63,903 bases of DNA from Knufia peltigerae (taxonomy: Eukaryota > Ascomycota > Eurotiomycetes > Chaetothyriales > Trichomeriaceae). Of the stretch, positions 20,665 through 31,729 are shown piece after piece (within the stretch, counting starts at the first letter, position 1; each line of letters begins with the position of its first letter). The notes beneath the pieces are model-generated. The model saw nothing but the letters and a program-made list of their open reading frames with translations. It was not told the DNA's origin and made no database searches. The stretch is taken from the NCBI GenBank assembly GCA_030247855.1, contig JAPDRN010000173.1, positions 1-63,903 on the forward strand, given 5' to 3'. The translations under genes and the position numbers were made by a program.

Positions 20665-21310
20665 ATCAGCCAATTTGCTCCCGCGCCGACACCAAAACCT
20701 CGAGGAGGATCCCGCAGGTCAATTTTCAATGAAAAGAGATGCAAACGTATGATGTGGTTCATGCTTTTACAAAAGTGTCCAATCTCTGCCTTATGAGCTA
20801 GGTGACTTTGTACTATATGTATTGTTGGTTCTTTCATCATGACTCACTCGTCCATCAGGGAATTTGTCAGAATCTGTGGTACAATAGATATGGATATATA
20901 TATTCGGCATGTCGGTCCCTTGGAAGGGCATCGGGCCCCCAAACTTGAAATTGCTCAAGGGGGCAATATTATGGGTTATACTGTACATAGAGGAACCTCC
21001 CACCTGTATACTGTCCTTAAATCGTACACATCATTCTTGACCATATACAAGAGTGGATATTTCATTATAGCTATGTCCTCGTTCTTAGTTTCCAAGGGAT
21101 CTTCAGACTGACACTGGAAAAGGGGTACAACCTCGTACGACCTTGTTAAATTCATATCTGATATATACTCCATGCCCACTCTATTCTTCTATATCTTGGT
21201 ATCTATCTCATTTAGTCGAGTTCTGAGCCAGATCATAAGCGGCTCCATGGTTTGACACAAGAAGCTAATTATGTCTCATAAAAATTAGTACCGAGTACGG
21301 TGTGTGTGCA
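20665..21310. other. intergenic, convergent 3' regions
   Basis: About 650 AT-rich bases between secreted paralogue B and the ENA ATPase. No coding feature is recognised. Confidence 0.5.
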
Positions 21311-24300
21311 TTAATCGACCTTTTCCAGTCTTTCAAAGTCAGAGAAAGCCAAGTGTTCCAGGTCGTCAGGTGTGATGGTCAATTTCTTCGCCCGCCGACG
21401 GAAATAGATGCGCTTGGCCCATTTCCATGTCTCACACCCAAGGAAGAACAGTAACGCTTCGATGAAGACGATGCCCCATTCCCAGGAAATTCCAGTGTGT
21501 TTGAAGACACGATGGTTGATGACCTGGACGGAGCGCGTTAGTGATGATCGGTTTGAATTTTTCCCCTCCCTCAGGGCTGGATAACTGTTTTGGAGTCTTG
21601 GACAAGAACTTACCGGGATGTATATGGTCGGGAAGATCGTGACAAAGCCAGCGATGACGGCCCAGAACAAAAACTTGTTACGCCAGACGTCGTACATCCA
21701 CTGTGTAAAGTATCGCTTGCTCTTGGGTTGCATGCGGAAGAAGCTACGTCTGGTGTCGACCATCTCCCAGGCGAGGAAGAGGGCGAACCACGTCAGGCTG
21801 ACGAAAGTGGTGGCTCGGGCTCGGAAGACGGTGTCACACGACCGGGAGTAGGACCCGTTGCAGTTTTCCCCGAGGTTACCGTCGCCGAACCCGTACACGA
21901 CCAGCAGGAACGACGAGAGGCAGAGGGCGGACATCCACAAGCCATACGCGAGCATGTCGAAGCACACTTCCCACGTGAAGACCCCCGCCTTGAGGGAGAT
22001 GGGCGGTCTTTCCAGGATGTCGGGGGCGGCAATTTCCAGACCAAGGCCCATGTCGGGCAGGCCGCTGGTTATCATGATGACCCACAGAATCTGCACCGGC
22101 GCCAGAGGGAAGACGGAGAGTCCCGAGCTGTCTTTGAAGGCGAGACCGATCAGGAGCGTGCAAGCCTGTGCGATGTTCTCCGCCAACAAATGCAGAACGA
22201 ATTTCTGGATGTTGTCGAAAGTGCGGCGGCCCTCTTCGATGGCGGAGAGGATGGAGGCAAAATTGTCGTCGGTGAGGACAATGTCGGATGCGTCTTTGGC
22301 CACGTCGGACCCACCTTGACCCATGGCGATACCGACGTCGGCGATCTTGAGTGAGGGAGAGTCGTTGACGCCGTCACCGGTCTGCGCTGTGTCAGCAAGA
22401 GTGCTACGGGTCTTGATACTTGCCGAGTGGAAAGGAATATTTACCATTGCCATGAAAGCGCTTCGACGACGAAGAGCTTCAATCATTCGAACCTTTGTGT
22501 TCGGTGCGCATCGAGCAATAACGAGCGGCAGTGCTGGGAGGTCGTCGATCTGGCCGTCGCTCAAATGATCAAACTCCTTTGCAGTCATGACCATGCTTCG
22601 GGCAGCGTTGGCAGATATGTTGTCCATCTTTCGGGGTAAGATACCAACCTGTGCTGCGATCGCTCGGGCTGTGCCAGGATGGTCGCCAGTGAGCATGTGA
22701 ACCTTTACACCGGCACGATGGCATCGCTTCACAGCTCCCTCCGATTCTGGTCGAGGAGGATCGTAGAGACCAATCAGCCCATGGAAAACGAGGCTGCACT
22801 CGACCTCTTCTCGAGGCGGCGGGTCTTCGCGGCTCGCCTTCTGGCCGTTTGGAGCATTGTATGGCCGACTGGCCAATGCTAGCACTCTGAGTCCTTGGGC
22901 AGCAAGGGCTTCCATGTTATCCAAGATGGTGCTCTTCATGTCATGGGTTAATTCAACAACTTCGGAAGACTCCCACCGGGTCTTCGTGCACGAGTCAAGA
23001 ACACGTTCGACGGCACCTTTGGTGAAAACCTTTTGCTGCTTGCTTGCTCCTTCTTCCACGATGACGGACATCTTTTTGACGTCTGAGTCGAATGGGTACT
23101 CGCTAACTTCTTTGTACTTTGCCGCATCGCCGCCGAGGAACTTGGTTCTGTTGAAGTCGAACCGTGATGCAAATACCTGGATTGCTATCTCGGTTGGATC
23201 TCCTAGTGCAACCCATTCACCTTCCTTGTTCTGGTGGACCCGGGCTATATTGGCGAGCGATGCGACGAACAGAAAATCTGTCAGCTCAGAATTATCCTTG
23301 ACCAACTCGTCATGGCTACCAGCCTGTGGTTCGGGGGCTTTTTCCAACTCTTCCTGTGCTGGGGACACTTCACTATACATGAGATCTCCTTCGGTGGGGT
23401 TGAACGGCTCATTCGACGGTCCCACTGAATAGGTGCCACGAGAGGGGAGCCAGCACCTTTTGGCGACCATCTTTCCTTGCGTAAGAGTTCCCGTCTTGTC
23501 CGAGCAAATGTCGGTGACGGCACCCAATGCCTCCAGGGACTTGAGGTTGCGGACAATGACATGGCGCTCTACCATTCTCTTAGTTGCGACGGCCATGGTG
23601 ATTGTGAGTACTACCACAAGTGAAGCAGGAATCATAGAGAGGCCCGTTGCAACCGCGTAGATGATGACCTCAGACTTGTCGGAGAAATCGTTGGCAGCAA
23701 GGACGATAATTGCACATACCACGGCTATCCCGAAGAGCAGGATTGCAAGCCGTGACAACTTCTTTTGTAGAGGTGTCCCGATGTTGACGCCTAGAAACCG
23801 GCCAACAGCATCGCTGAATGTGAGAGTCCATGATTCAACTTGGCGCAAAGGAGAAGCAGTACCGTCAGGCCGTCTTTTCACTGGACGTCTCTTAGATTTG
23901 CCTTGTCGAAGGGCTGCGGCGATCGAACCGATTTCCTACAACCAGATTAGATTCTATCACCCGGTGCAGTTGCGCTGACGATTTATGTACCCCGAGCATC
24001 AGACTTTACTTACCGTGTGCATGCCCGTGGCGAACACCACACCAGTTGCTCGACCTTTCGTCACAGTCGAGGAGCTGTATGCAACATTGAGGCGATCACC
24101 AGGTCCCGTGTCTTCATCAAGTATTAACCCTTCATCTTTATTCACAGGCAGAGATTCTCCTGTCAGCAACGCCTCGTCGGTCTCGAGATTTATGGATTCG
24201 ATCAACCTGGAGGAGAATTAGCGTTTGGAAGATTCAAATTGGCGTGGTAGACAACTGACCTGACATCTGCAGGGACAGTATCTCCGACTTTGAGCTCGAC

Positions 24301-24753
24301 AATGTCCCCTAGGGTGAGCTCTGCGGTCGGAATGTTTGTGGTGCTGCCATCTCGTACAGTATTCGCAGTCGGTGAAGACAAAGAGCGCAGGGAGTCCATT
24401 GTCTTCTCTGCCTTGAATTCTTGAAGAAAACCAACAACAATATTCAATGAGATCACAGCTGCGACAACACCCCCTTCGATCCACGATTTGATCGCAAATG
24501 AGACAATCATTGCCATGAGCAGGACCAACATCATGGCGTTGGCGACTTGTCGCAACAAAATCTTCAACGGTTGCACGCCTGGACCGTCATCGAGTTCGTT
24601 ACGGCCATATTGCTCTAGTCTTTGGCGAGCTTCCTGGGCTCGAAGGCCATTTGAGATATCAGTGTCAAGTTCCCGGGCGATCTCTCCAACCCCGAGAGCA
24701 TGTGCAGGCTTGCTTATAGGCTTGTTGCTCTGGCCAGAAACGTGGTCCGACAT
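21311..24753 (-). CDS. ena1: ENA-type Na+/K+-exporting P-type ATPase (P2D/IID)
   Basis: Plasma-membrane pump that exports Na+ (and K+) using ATP; gives salt and alkaline-pH tolerance in fungi. Five exons: 24260-24753, 24014-24206, 22445-23935, 21614-22381 and 21311-21523, total 1052 residues, the normal family length. Two of the introns (22382-22444, 63 nt; 21524-21613, 90 nt) are multiples of three without stops and would be missed by a plain frame scan. Motifs: cation N-terminal domain at 15-90; ALLTGES near 180; the ENA signature GLSMIPASLVVVLTITMAV; phosphorylation loop SDKTGTLTQG near 373 (Asp is the acceptor); and GDGVNDSPSLK near 727. The KSKRRPVKRRPDG stretch after the second junction is also typical of ENA pumps. 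Confidence 0.95.
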
Positions 24754-26145
24754 CGTGTCTTACTTGATGAGCTCTGGGGGAATGGGAGATCACAGGTGAC
24801 CGAAGAAAAGGTCTGCGAATCTCACATTGGCAATGCGGTAAATATACCTACCAATATCTGGCCGTTGACCCTCACACATCCCCCGCTCATGCATGTGGTG
24901 TAACAGTCGGATTTCCCGACGAGGCCAAGACCACCACAGGGTGTCAAACCGTAGACTTGGCAGACTGGGTCATGGTATGTCTTCTTTGACCAGTTTCGAC
25001 CACCTCTGTACCGTCTTCCCGAGGAGAGCTTTGGTGTGCTCGTACTCGTACATCTTCATGGCCCACCTCGATAACTGATGGGATATTTGCACCTACCATC
25101 CTCAAGTCAACGAGAAAGAAGGAGCTTTGCATGCAGAATGTTTCGAAAGCACGCTAAGAGGTTGATATCGACTATAAAGGAGACGTACATTCCGCAAACC
25201 TAGCTCAGCATCTCTTAAACGTCTCTAATCTGCATTTGCGCATACCGTGCGAGCAGAACATAGAGTACAGCATTGACCTACCTGGCTTGACCGTTGAAAC
25301 ACACTCGGAAAGGACGGCTCAGTAGTCTCCAGATGCTTGGAATTGCAGTTGCGCTACAGTCATGGCATAAGCAGGACTCTTGCACTGCACTGGCAGATCT
25401 CAGGAAGAAATCATCCCGCCAGCCAAGTGATGAATTGCATCGTGTCAGTATGGAGGATAGATTGTTACTAGAGTTGCTTCATAGCGGAAAAGGTCGGAAA
25501 GTCTTGGTGCCAAGATAAGGCCAAGTCTCAGCCTTGCTCCGTCTAAGCGGGAGCTCAACATTGGCTGTTGGCATTCGTCAATCGGCAGGACGGAACATCT
25601 ATTGATTCACTATTGACTATGGTCTTTGGGACCCTACGGAGACTCGAGTATCATCCAGGAAAGGCAACTCATACAACGTATTACAGTGAATTGGACAGTC
25701 ATTTTTAAGCGAGCTCTTCTCCGTACGAGTAGATGGATTTGATCGAGGCTTTTCAATGTGATGCTTAGTTGAGGGTATCGTCACCCAGCTTTAGCACTTG
25801 AATGTTTAATACACACCTCATCCTATTGCATATATCGAGACGACTTCAACGCGTACTTTTTCTTCGCAACATTATCTTAAGACCTCACAGCAGCAACCAT
25901 GTTGAAACTGCCCCTTTAACCGCAAATCACGTGCGTAGTCACCGAAGCCATATCACCTGTTGGCATGATGTAATCTCACGTGATGCTTAGTGCCCCATCC
26001 CGATCCCGCTTCCTGCTCATACCGCAGTCTCCCGCTTTGTGATTTCAACATCATTGTTATTCCGTACACCGACACTCCTCCGCTCCTCCCAAAGGTGTCG
26101 CAATATGCCGATACTCTTCCTGGAACAGTGATTGACTGTACAGCC
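24754..26145. promoter_or_regulatory. 1.4 kb divergent intergenic region, ENA / lipase
   Basis: Holds the promoters of the ENA pump (minus) and the lipase (plus). Two E-box type sites are close together: TCACGTG at 25927 and TCACGTGA at 25976. No gene is recognised. Confidence 0.5.
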
Positions 26146-27342
26146 ATGCTGCACCTACATATCAGCCTTTTGTTGTGGATTTGGTCAATCTTGGCGGGCG
26201 CTTTTCCCACCGAGATCCGAACGAGCAACAAAGAGATTTCCCAGGAAACCTTCGAAACACTCGAAGAACTCGCTCGCATTGTCGACATCTCCTACTGCGT
26301 CGGTACCAGTGGAATTCAAAAGCCTTTCAGGTGTCTTAGTCGATGTAGCGATTTCGAAGGCTTCGAATTGATTACCACCTGGAACACCGGACCCCTCCTC
26401 TCCGATTCCTGCGGCTACATTGCTGTGTCGCATGCTCCCTTCCGGAGACGAGTCATCGTCGCATTCCGCGGCACGTACTCGATCGCCAATACCATTGCCG
26501 ATTTGTCCACCAACCCTGCCGAATACGCTCCGTTCCCGTCCCAGAGCGACAACGACTCTGTTTGCGCGTCGGCTGAACCCCACGATGGACAAGAACCTCT
26601 TCTTCCGCAACTGTTGAAACAGTCCGAGAAAAGATCTCTATTGGAATCAGAATGTGTAAACTGCACTGTTCACGCTGGGTTCATGACCTCTTGGAGAAAT
26701 ACTCGGTGCACAATTGTCCCTCATGTCGAGAAGGCTCTCGATGAGAATCCAGATTATGAGTTGGTCTTGGTCGGTCATTCACTCGGCGGCGCCGTAGCCG
26801 CGCTCGCCGCATTAGAATTCCAATCTCGCGGCTGGACCCCTCATGTCACCACTTTTGGTGAACCACGCATCGGAAATCTCGCTCTCAACCAGTTCATTGA
26901 CAAACGCTTCAATCTGAACGCCACAGGTCCCGAGCAAGCCTTATATCGCAGAGTCACGCACGCAAATGACCCTGTGCCTCTGCTACCGTTGGAAGAATGG
27001 GGCTATCGAATGCACGCTGGCGAGATATACATTTCAAAGTCGTCGTTACCTCCCGGTCGAGCCGATCTGCACCGTTGCCAGGGTGATGAAGACCCATCTT
27101 GCATTGCCGATGGAGGCACGACATCGGACGAGATAGATCTCGACGGTGCTGATGGGGAGGATACGCCGAACGAGTCAAAGATCAAGACCATGTGGGGCAT
27201 CGGCCGCCGTTATAGACTCTGGGAATTGTTCTTTGCGCATCGGGATTATTTCTGGAGACTAGGTCTCTGTGTTCCAGGAGGGGATCCTTGGGATTGGTCA
27301 AGAGGCAAATATAATGTGAGCGTGATGAATGACGAGCTATGA
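26146..27342 (+). CDS. secreted class 3 lipase (alpha/beta hydrolase)
   Basis: Triacylglycerol lipase-type esterase of the fungal (Rhizomucor-like) class 3 family. 398 residues from ATG 26146; I prefer this start because it opens directly with a signal peptide (MLHLHISLLLWIWSILAGAFP). VIVAFRGTYS is the strand before the oxyanion-hole region. The nucleophile elbow GHSLGGA is near residues 210-216 with the catalytic Ser at its centre. TTFGEPRIGN follows, and the ANDPVPLLP block holds the expected catalytic Asp. A His in the MHAGEIYI context is the likely third catalytic residue. Several Cys residues fit disulfides in a secreted enzyme. Single exon. Lipid substrate specificity cannot be read from the sequence. 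Confidence 0.9.
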   Translation: MLHLHISLLLWIWSILAGAFPTEIRTSNKEISQETFETLEELARIVDISYCVGTSGIQKPFRCLSRCSDFEGFELITTWNTGPLLSDSCGYIAVSHAPFRRRVIVAFRGTYSIANTIADLSTNPAEYAPFPSQSDNDSVCASAEPHDGQEPLLPQLLKQSEKRSLLESECVNCTVHAGFMTSWRNTRCTIVPHVEKALDENPDYELVLVGHSLGGAVAALAALEFQSRGWTPHVTTFGEPRIGNLALNQFIDKRFNLNATGPEQALYRRVTHANDPVPLLPLEEWGYRMHAGEIYISKSSLPPGRADLHRCQGDEDPSCIADGGTTSDEIDLDGADGEDTPNESKIKTMWGIGRRYRLWELFFAHRDYFWRLGLCVPGGDPWDWSRGKYNVSVMNDEL

Positions 27343-27594
27343 TTTTGGTCACCATGAGGGCGGTCACTTTGTCTCAAAAGCATGGCGTTGGTACAGGTTA
27401 AGTTATTTCTAGTTTTGCTGTTTGTTCCTAAAATACGAGACGTTAATTTTACATTACTACCTTTAGTACGAAGTATATCAAGTGCTCATACTGAGTGTTC
27501 TTCGATTCTCCATTGCCAAACCTATATCAGAAAAGCATCTCTTCTATCTTGAGCTTGTACTCGCTATCGTCCGTAGGACGAATAGCCGCGAGTC

Positions 27595-28539
27595 TCACTC
27601 GAGCAAATCTCCCGGTATCTCGATTTGGCGATCAAACAAACGATTCACCGCGTCAACGGAACCAACTTTGACGGGGTTGTCCAACTTCCAGAGGCCCATT
27701 ATGTTGGCAGCGTGGACGTAGTAAGGTCCGTAGGCGAAGTACTTTCTTGTGTCGGTCGCGGCCGCGGCAGCCCGGGCTTCCCTGTACTTCTGGAGCAACT
27801 CTTCCGCCGTCCCCAGGGATCTGAGGGTGACCTTCTGGCCGGTGTTCTCCTCGTACGCCCTCGCCACGTCCAGGGCACTTGCCGCAGCCGAGTGGACGCG
27901 GAACATTCCACCTTGGCCGGCCAGGACGCTCGGGTTCGTCGTGACCAAGTCGATGCTGAACCGGGCCGCGTCGTCCAGGTACGTGAAATCCCACTTGGCG
28001 GTGCCGTCGCCGTAGTACGACATTACGGCGGTCTTACCGTCGTTCTCGTGCTCCTCCTCGACGTGCGCGATCCCCACCACCTTGCTGGCCGCGAATTCTC
28101 CAATGATTCCCGTGAAGGTGTACACAGGTTGGAGGGTCGAGGTGAGCTCGACGTGCCGGCGGAAGGAAATGTATGCGTCGTAGTGCTCCCAGTCGCCCAG
28201 GCTGGTCTTGGACCAGTCCGGGTTCCACGAGTGGGCGTGGTAGATCTTGACGCCGGCCCGCTCGACGGCACGCAACAGTGCGAGTTGCGAGTCCAAGATG
28301 GCCTCGGCGTGCGCGGTGTAGGAGCAGATGACGGCGTCGACTCCCGAGACGGCCTTGTCGAGCGCGGTGCGCTCCTCGTAGTATTCGCACTCGACGAACG
28401 ATTCGAACTGATCCAGAAGGTCCGCGGGGATCTTGGACGGGGAGCGTCCGAAGCCGCGGATCTGGTGGCCCTTGTCGAGACCGATGCGCGCGAGGATTTT
28501 GCCTAGGAGACCTGATACCCCGGCGATGAGGATCAGCAT
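27595..28539 (-). CDS. NmrA-like / isoflavone-reductase-like NAD(P)-binding protein
   Basis: Single exon, 314 residues. The N-terminal Rossmann motif is GVSGLLGK (residues 7-14), followed by a second strand ending in GFGRSPSK, where Arg/Lys fit NADPH binding. The rest matches the NmrA/isoflavone reductase-like branch of atypical short-chain dehydrogenases: AVICSYTAHAEA, the FTGIIGEFA block and WDFTYLDDAARF. Such proteins act either as reductases of phenolic compounds or as redox sensors. I cannot choose between them. The coding sequence is GC-rich against AT-rich flanks. It is convergent with the lipase, 250 bases apart. Confidence 0.85.
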   Translation of the reverse strand: MLILIAGVSGLLGKILARIGLDKGHQIRGFGRSPSKIPADLLDQFESFVECEYYEERTALDKAVSGVDAVICSYTAHAEAILDSQLALLRAVERAGVKIYHAHSWNPDWSKTSLGDWEHYDAYISFRRHVELTSTLQPVYTFTGIIGEFAASKVVGIAHVEEEHENDGKTAVMSYYGDGTAKWDFTYLDDAARFSIDLVTTNPSVLAGQGGMFRVHSAAASALDVARAYEENTGQKVTLRSLGTAEELLQKYREARAAAAATDTRKYFAYGPYYVHAANIMGLWKLDNPVKVGSVDAVNRLFDRQIEIPGDLLE

Positions 28540-29680
28540 TTTGTCGTCTTAGCAGTCTCGTGCCTTTGTGTGGCCTGTAGTGTGACGAAGACGGGATCTC
28601 AAGGGGGACCAGATGGCCTGGGTTGGGCGGCTTGAGATGTTCTCTTGTATAGAGAGAGCTATAATATGGCACAGGGAACGTTTCGACCATCACAGCATTC
28701 TCGCTTTATAAACTGCCGCTGCGTCGTCTCAAAAGTGAGGTGTGCTCAGAGGAGAACATGGTCGCGAGGCAACGGAGTACGGACGAATATGTGCCGATTC
28801 GTCCGCCAAACTCAGGGGATCTGATAAATCGTCGGCGACCAGGATAGACGGCTGTCTGCATATTGAAGAGAATTGTGCCTTCATCTCAGAATAAGGCATG
28901 GGGAGTATTCATGTTGTAAATCCTCTGCACAACAGGCATCGGTGTTTGTAAGACTTTGTTATTCAAATCCAACCAAGGTTGGACGCGCGACTGCAAGCTC
29001 CAGATTCGGCTGAAGGGGAGATCATTAATTCGTCAGCACAAATGAGGCATGCCATACCGGATCGCGTCACGCATTCCTAGCATCAATATATGTTGGTACT
29101 TGTTGAGCATGAGTACCTATTGATCTTGGAAATGTCACCTGCCCGATTTGCATTACTATGTCTGTGTCACACATACAGCCAGGAGACTACCTACCTACAA
29201 GTAGGTAAATCAATCGCTAAGTCTAGGTGGCATTAGGCATGCTTATAGACATTAGTGCCTATTTTAACAGGTATGAGAGCCCATAGTCATGAAAGTTCTT
29301 CTCATCATGGAAGATTTCGCTTTTATCTGTCGATGTTATATGACATAGGATTCCCAGGTACTCCGTAATGGCGCTTCAACCGAGACTGAAGCTTCGAACG
29401 AGAGTCACACCAGGTTTGATTGATTGATCAGTTCCCTAATTATGGCGATCCAGCATCCTTATTGGGTGATCCGGGGGCGACTAAGGGCGGCATCACTTTC
29501 TTCCCAAAATCTCCTTAGGGCATCAAACCCGGCATCTTGAGGTCCCGGTCAACCTGCTCGATGTCATCATTTACAAGTACGACAGCTGCAGCGCCAACGA
29601 GGTAGCGAACCCATCTTAGACATATAAAACGATTTGTCGACGGCATGGAGGCAGGCTAAGGTAGATGATATCAGTCTACA
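28540..29680. other. 1.1 kb intergenic region
   Basis: AT-rich, no coding feature. It contains a short inverted repeat of the type CTACCTAC-AAG-TAGGTA around 29189-29207. It must hold the divergent promoters of the NmrA-like and NAPE-PLD-like genes. Confidence 0.5.
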
Positions 29681-30925
29681 ATGTCGACGACCAAAGATCC
29701 GCCACGCAGACCTGCGCATCACGCCAACGACTACCGCACTAAATTCATCAACCCGTGGCCATCTGCAGGTGCACCGACATGGGGAGAGCTTTTGCAAGCC
29801 TCTTTCCCACTTAGCACGTATGGTGTCGACCTACGCAAACATCACAAAGCACGGGACATGAGGGTTGTGAAGCCAGATTGGGGCAAGGCCAGCCTGACGA
29901 AGCAAGACTTGTCCAAAGAGAATGCCATCATCGGCACATGGTTAGGCCATGCGGGTGTAATGGTCGAGATCCCATCCCTGGCACCATCACCAGAAGCCAA
30001 AAGCACATGGCTCCTGTTTGATCCAATTTTCTCGACGAGGGCTGGTCCGACACCCTACAGGGGCGTAGCGAGGATGAAAAAGAGTCCATGCCAAGTAGAG
30101 GATCTGCCTGGTTGCGACGCCGTGTTCATCTCCCACAACCACTACGACCATCTCGATTGGCCTACTATACAAGCCATCACACAGAAATTTCCAGGAGCGA
30201 AGTACTTCGTCCCCTTGGGTAACAAGCAATGGATGTTGTCTGGAGGAATACCGGACAAGCAAATTTACGAGCTGGACTGGTGGCAGGAATGTGAATTCGG
30301 AGCATCCGACTTTAATGCGCAGCGTGACGAGGAGTTTGTCCTCCGGGTGTCGTGTGTCCCCGCACAGCACAATTCTGGCCGCTCCGTGACCGATCAGGGT
30401 TGTACGTTGTGGTGTGGCTGGGTAGTTGAGCGATTCATTGCGTCCAAAGACGAGCCAGTATCCTCCACCTCGAAAGAGGCCAGAAGAGGGGCAATCTATC
30501 ACGCTGGAGATACGGGTTACAGGCGAATAACAAAGTCAGAAACCGTATGCCCTGCATTCAAGGAAATTGGAGGCAAGTTTGGGCCGTTTGACCTGTCGTT
30601 TGTGCCGATATGGAGGGGCGGCACTCTGGGGTTCATCTCCTATATTGGCTTGCGCTTGTCGCATCATGATGTCCCTTCTGCCTCTCACGGATCGCCTGCG
30701 GATGCAATCGCCATACACTGTGATGTAAAGTCGAGAAATACCGTCGGCATTCACTTCGGAACCTTCGTTGGGTCCGACAATGAGTCGTACGAAGCAATGA
30801 TTGAATTGAGTCTAGCGTGTGATGAGCAAGGCGTTGGGAGTTTGGACGGTAGCAGTAATGAAGGACAAAACGGAGGAGCTGGGACACTTGACATCGGCGA
30901 GAGTCTGGCTGTTGCGATTTCATAG
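29681..30925 (+). CDS. NAPE-PLD-like metallo-beta-lactamase-fold hydrolase
   Basis: Single exon, 414 residues. The metal-binding signature HNHYDHLD at about 152-159 is the H-x-H-x-D-H motif of the metallo-beta-lactamase superfamily. Further conserved parts are GTWLGHAGVMVEI, PAQHNSGRS, YHAGDTGY (metal-ligand Asp) and GIHFGTFVGSDNE. The layout fits the N-acyl-phosphatidylethanolamine phospholipase D (NAPE-PLD, Fmp30-like) group, which releases N-acylethanolamines from membrane lipids. No clear targeting signal. Assignment to superfamily is firm; the lipid substrate is inferred. Confidence 0.9.
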   Translation: MSTTKDPPRRPAHHANDYRTKFINPWPSAGAPTWGELLQASFPLSTYGVDLRKHHKARDMRVVKPDWGKASLTKQDLSKENAIIGTWLGHAGVMVEIPSLAPSPEAKSTWLLFDPIFSTRAGPTPYRGVARMKKSPCQVEDLPGCDAVFISHNHYDHLDWPTIQAITQKFPGAKYFVPLGNKQWMLSGGIPDKQIYELDWWQECEFGASDFNAQRDEEFVLRVSCVPAQHNSGRSVTDQGCTLWCGWVVERFIASKDEPVSSTSKEARRGAIYHAGDTGYRRITKSETVCPAFKEIGGKFGPFDLSFVPIWRGGTLGFISYIGLRLSHHDVPSASHGSPADAIAIHCDVKSRNTVGIHFGTFVGSDNESYEAMIELSLACDEQGVGSLDGSSNEGQNGGAGTLDIGESLAVAIS

Positions 30926-31729
30926 ATATTCATCAACATCTGCATGCTGTGTTAGCAATGTGAATTCAAGTGTCATACATGTAATCCGCACCGCAAGCGA
31001 AAGAGTTTCATCACTTTATTTTAGTCCCAAATCTCATCGCAGAGATTTGGCATCTTTCCCTTGAGAGTGTTTCAAGTGAATTTCGACGCGACTGGAAGAT
31101 CAACCATGGGATTTGCGTGGGCGGACCCAAGGGCCTATATGATCACCTCAAAGATCTCCAAGTAATCGGATCCAAACATCATGAAATTTCGATGGTATTT
31201 TTCTTTCTTATTTTGATCATAATCTTAGCTGAGCATCATCTCATGGTCTTGATTTATTCGTTCCAGCTCCCCAACTGCGTGGTGACGGATTTTTCAAAGG
31301 CCCGATGGAGACGGAGGCCTCGGGATTTTCTAATCCCCGAAACCCAATATGTCCCTCCCATGTTACCACGGACCCTACGTAGGGACCATCAGCCCGTTTC
31401 ATCGATTGGATACGTGGATCAAGGAGACATTGGTTCAATGTTACCTATAAGTAAGGCAGAGAAGTTCAAAGTAGGTCTTTCTTTCTTTCCCTTTTCACAA
31501 TTTCAAGCCCTCCAATCCGAACAGCAACACGACCATTCTGAGACGAACACCTGTTGGTGCATCCATCAATCACCATAGACACAGCCACTGCCTTTCTGTT
31601 CAACCCAATACAGTAGTGCTGGAAGCAAATCTACTGACGCAGAGAGACTGTCCATCACGAGCAATTCTCCCCGAGATCAACGTACCAGCAAGTCAGTCAC
31701 ACGGCCCAGACGCTGGAGTGCTTTTCAAA
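30926..31729. other. intergenic
   Basis: About 800 bases between the NAPE-PLD-like gene and the FAD monooxygenase. An open frame at 31117-31578 has no recognisable domain and is probably chance. The region should hold the monooxygenase promoter. Confidence 0.5.

Noticed and set aside
28540..29680. Possible transposon in the 1.1 kb gene-free stretch
   Set aside because: Only a tiny CTACCTAC/TAGGTA inverted repeat; no long terminal repeats, coding remnants or target duplications.
31117..31578. 153-codon plus-strand open frame before the FAD monooxygenase
   Set aside because: No recognisable domain; one hydrophobic run comes from AT-rich DNA.
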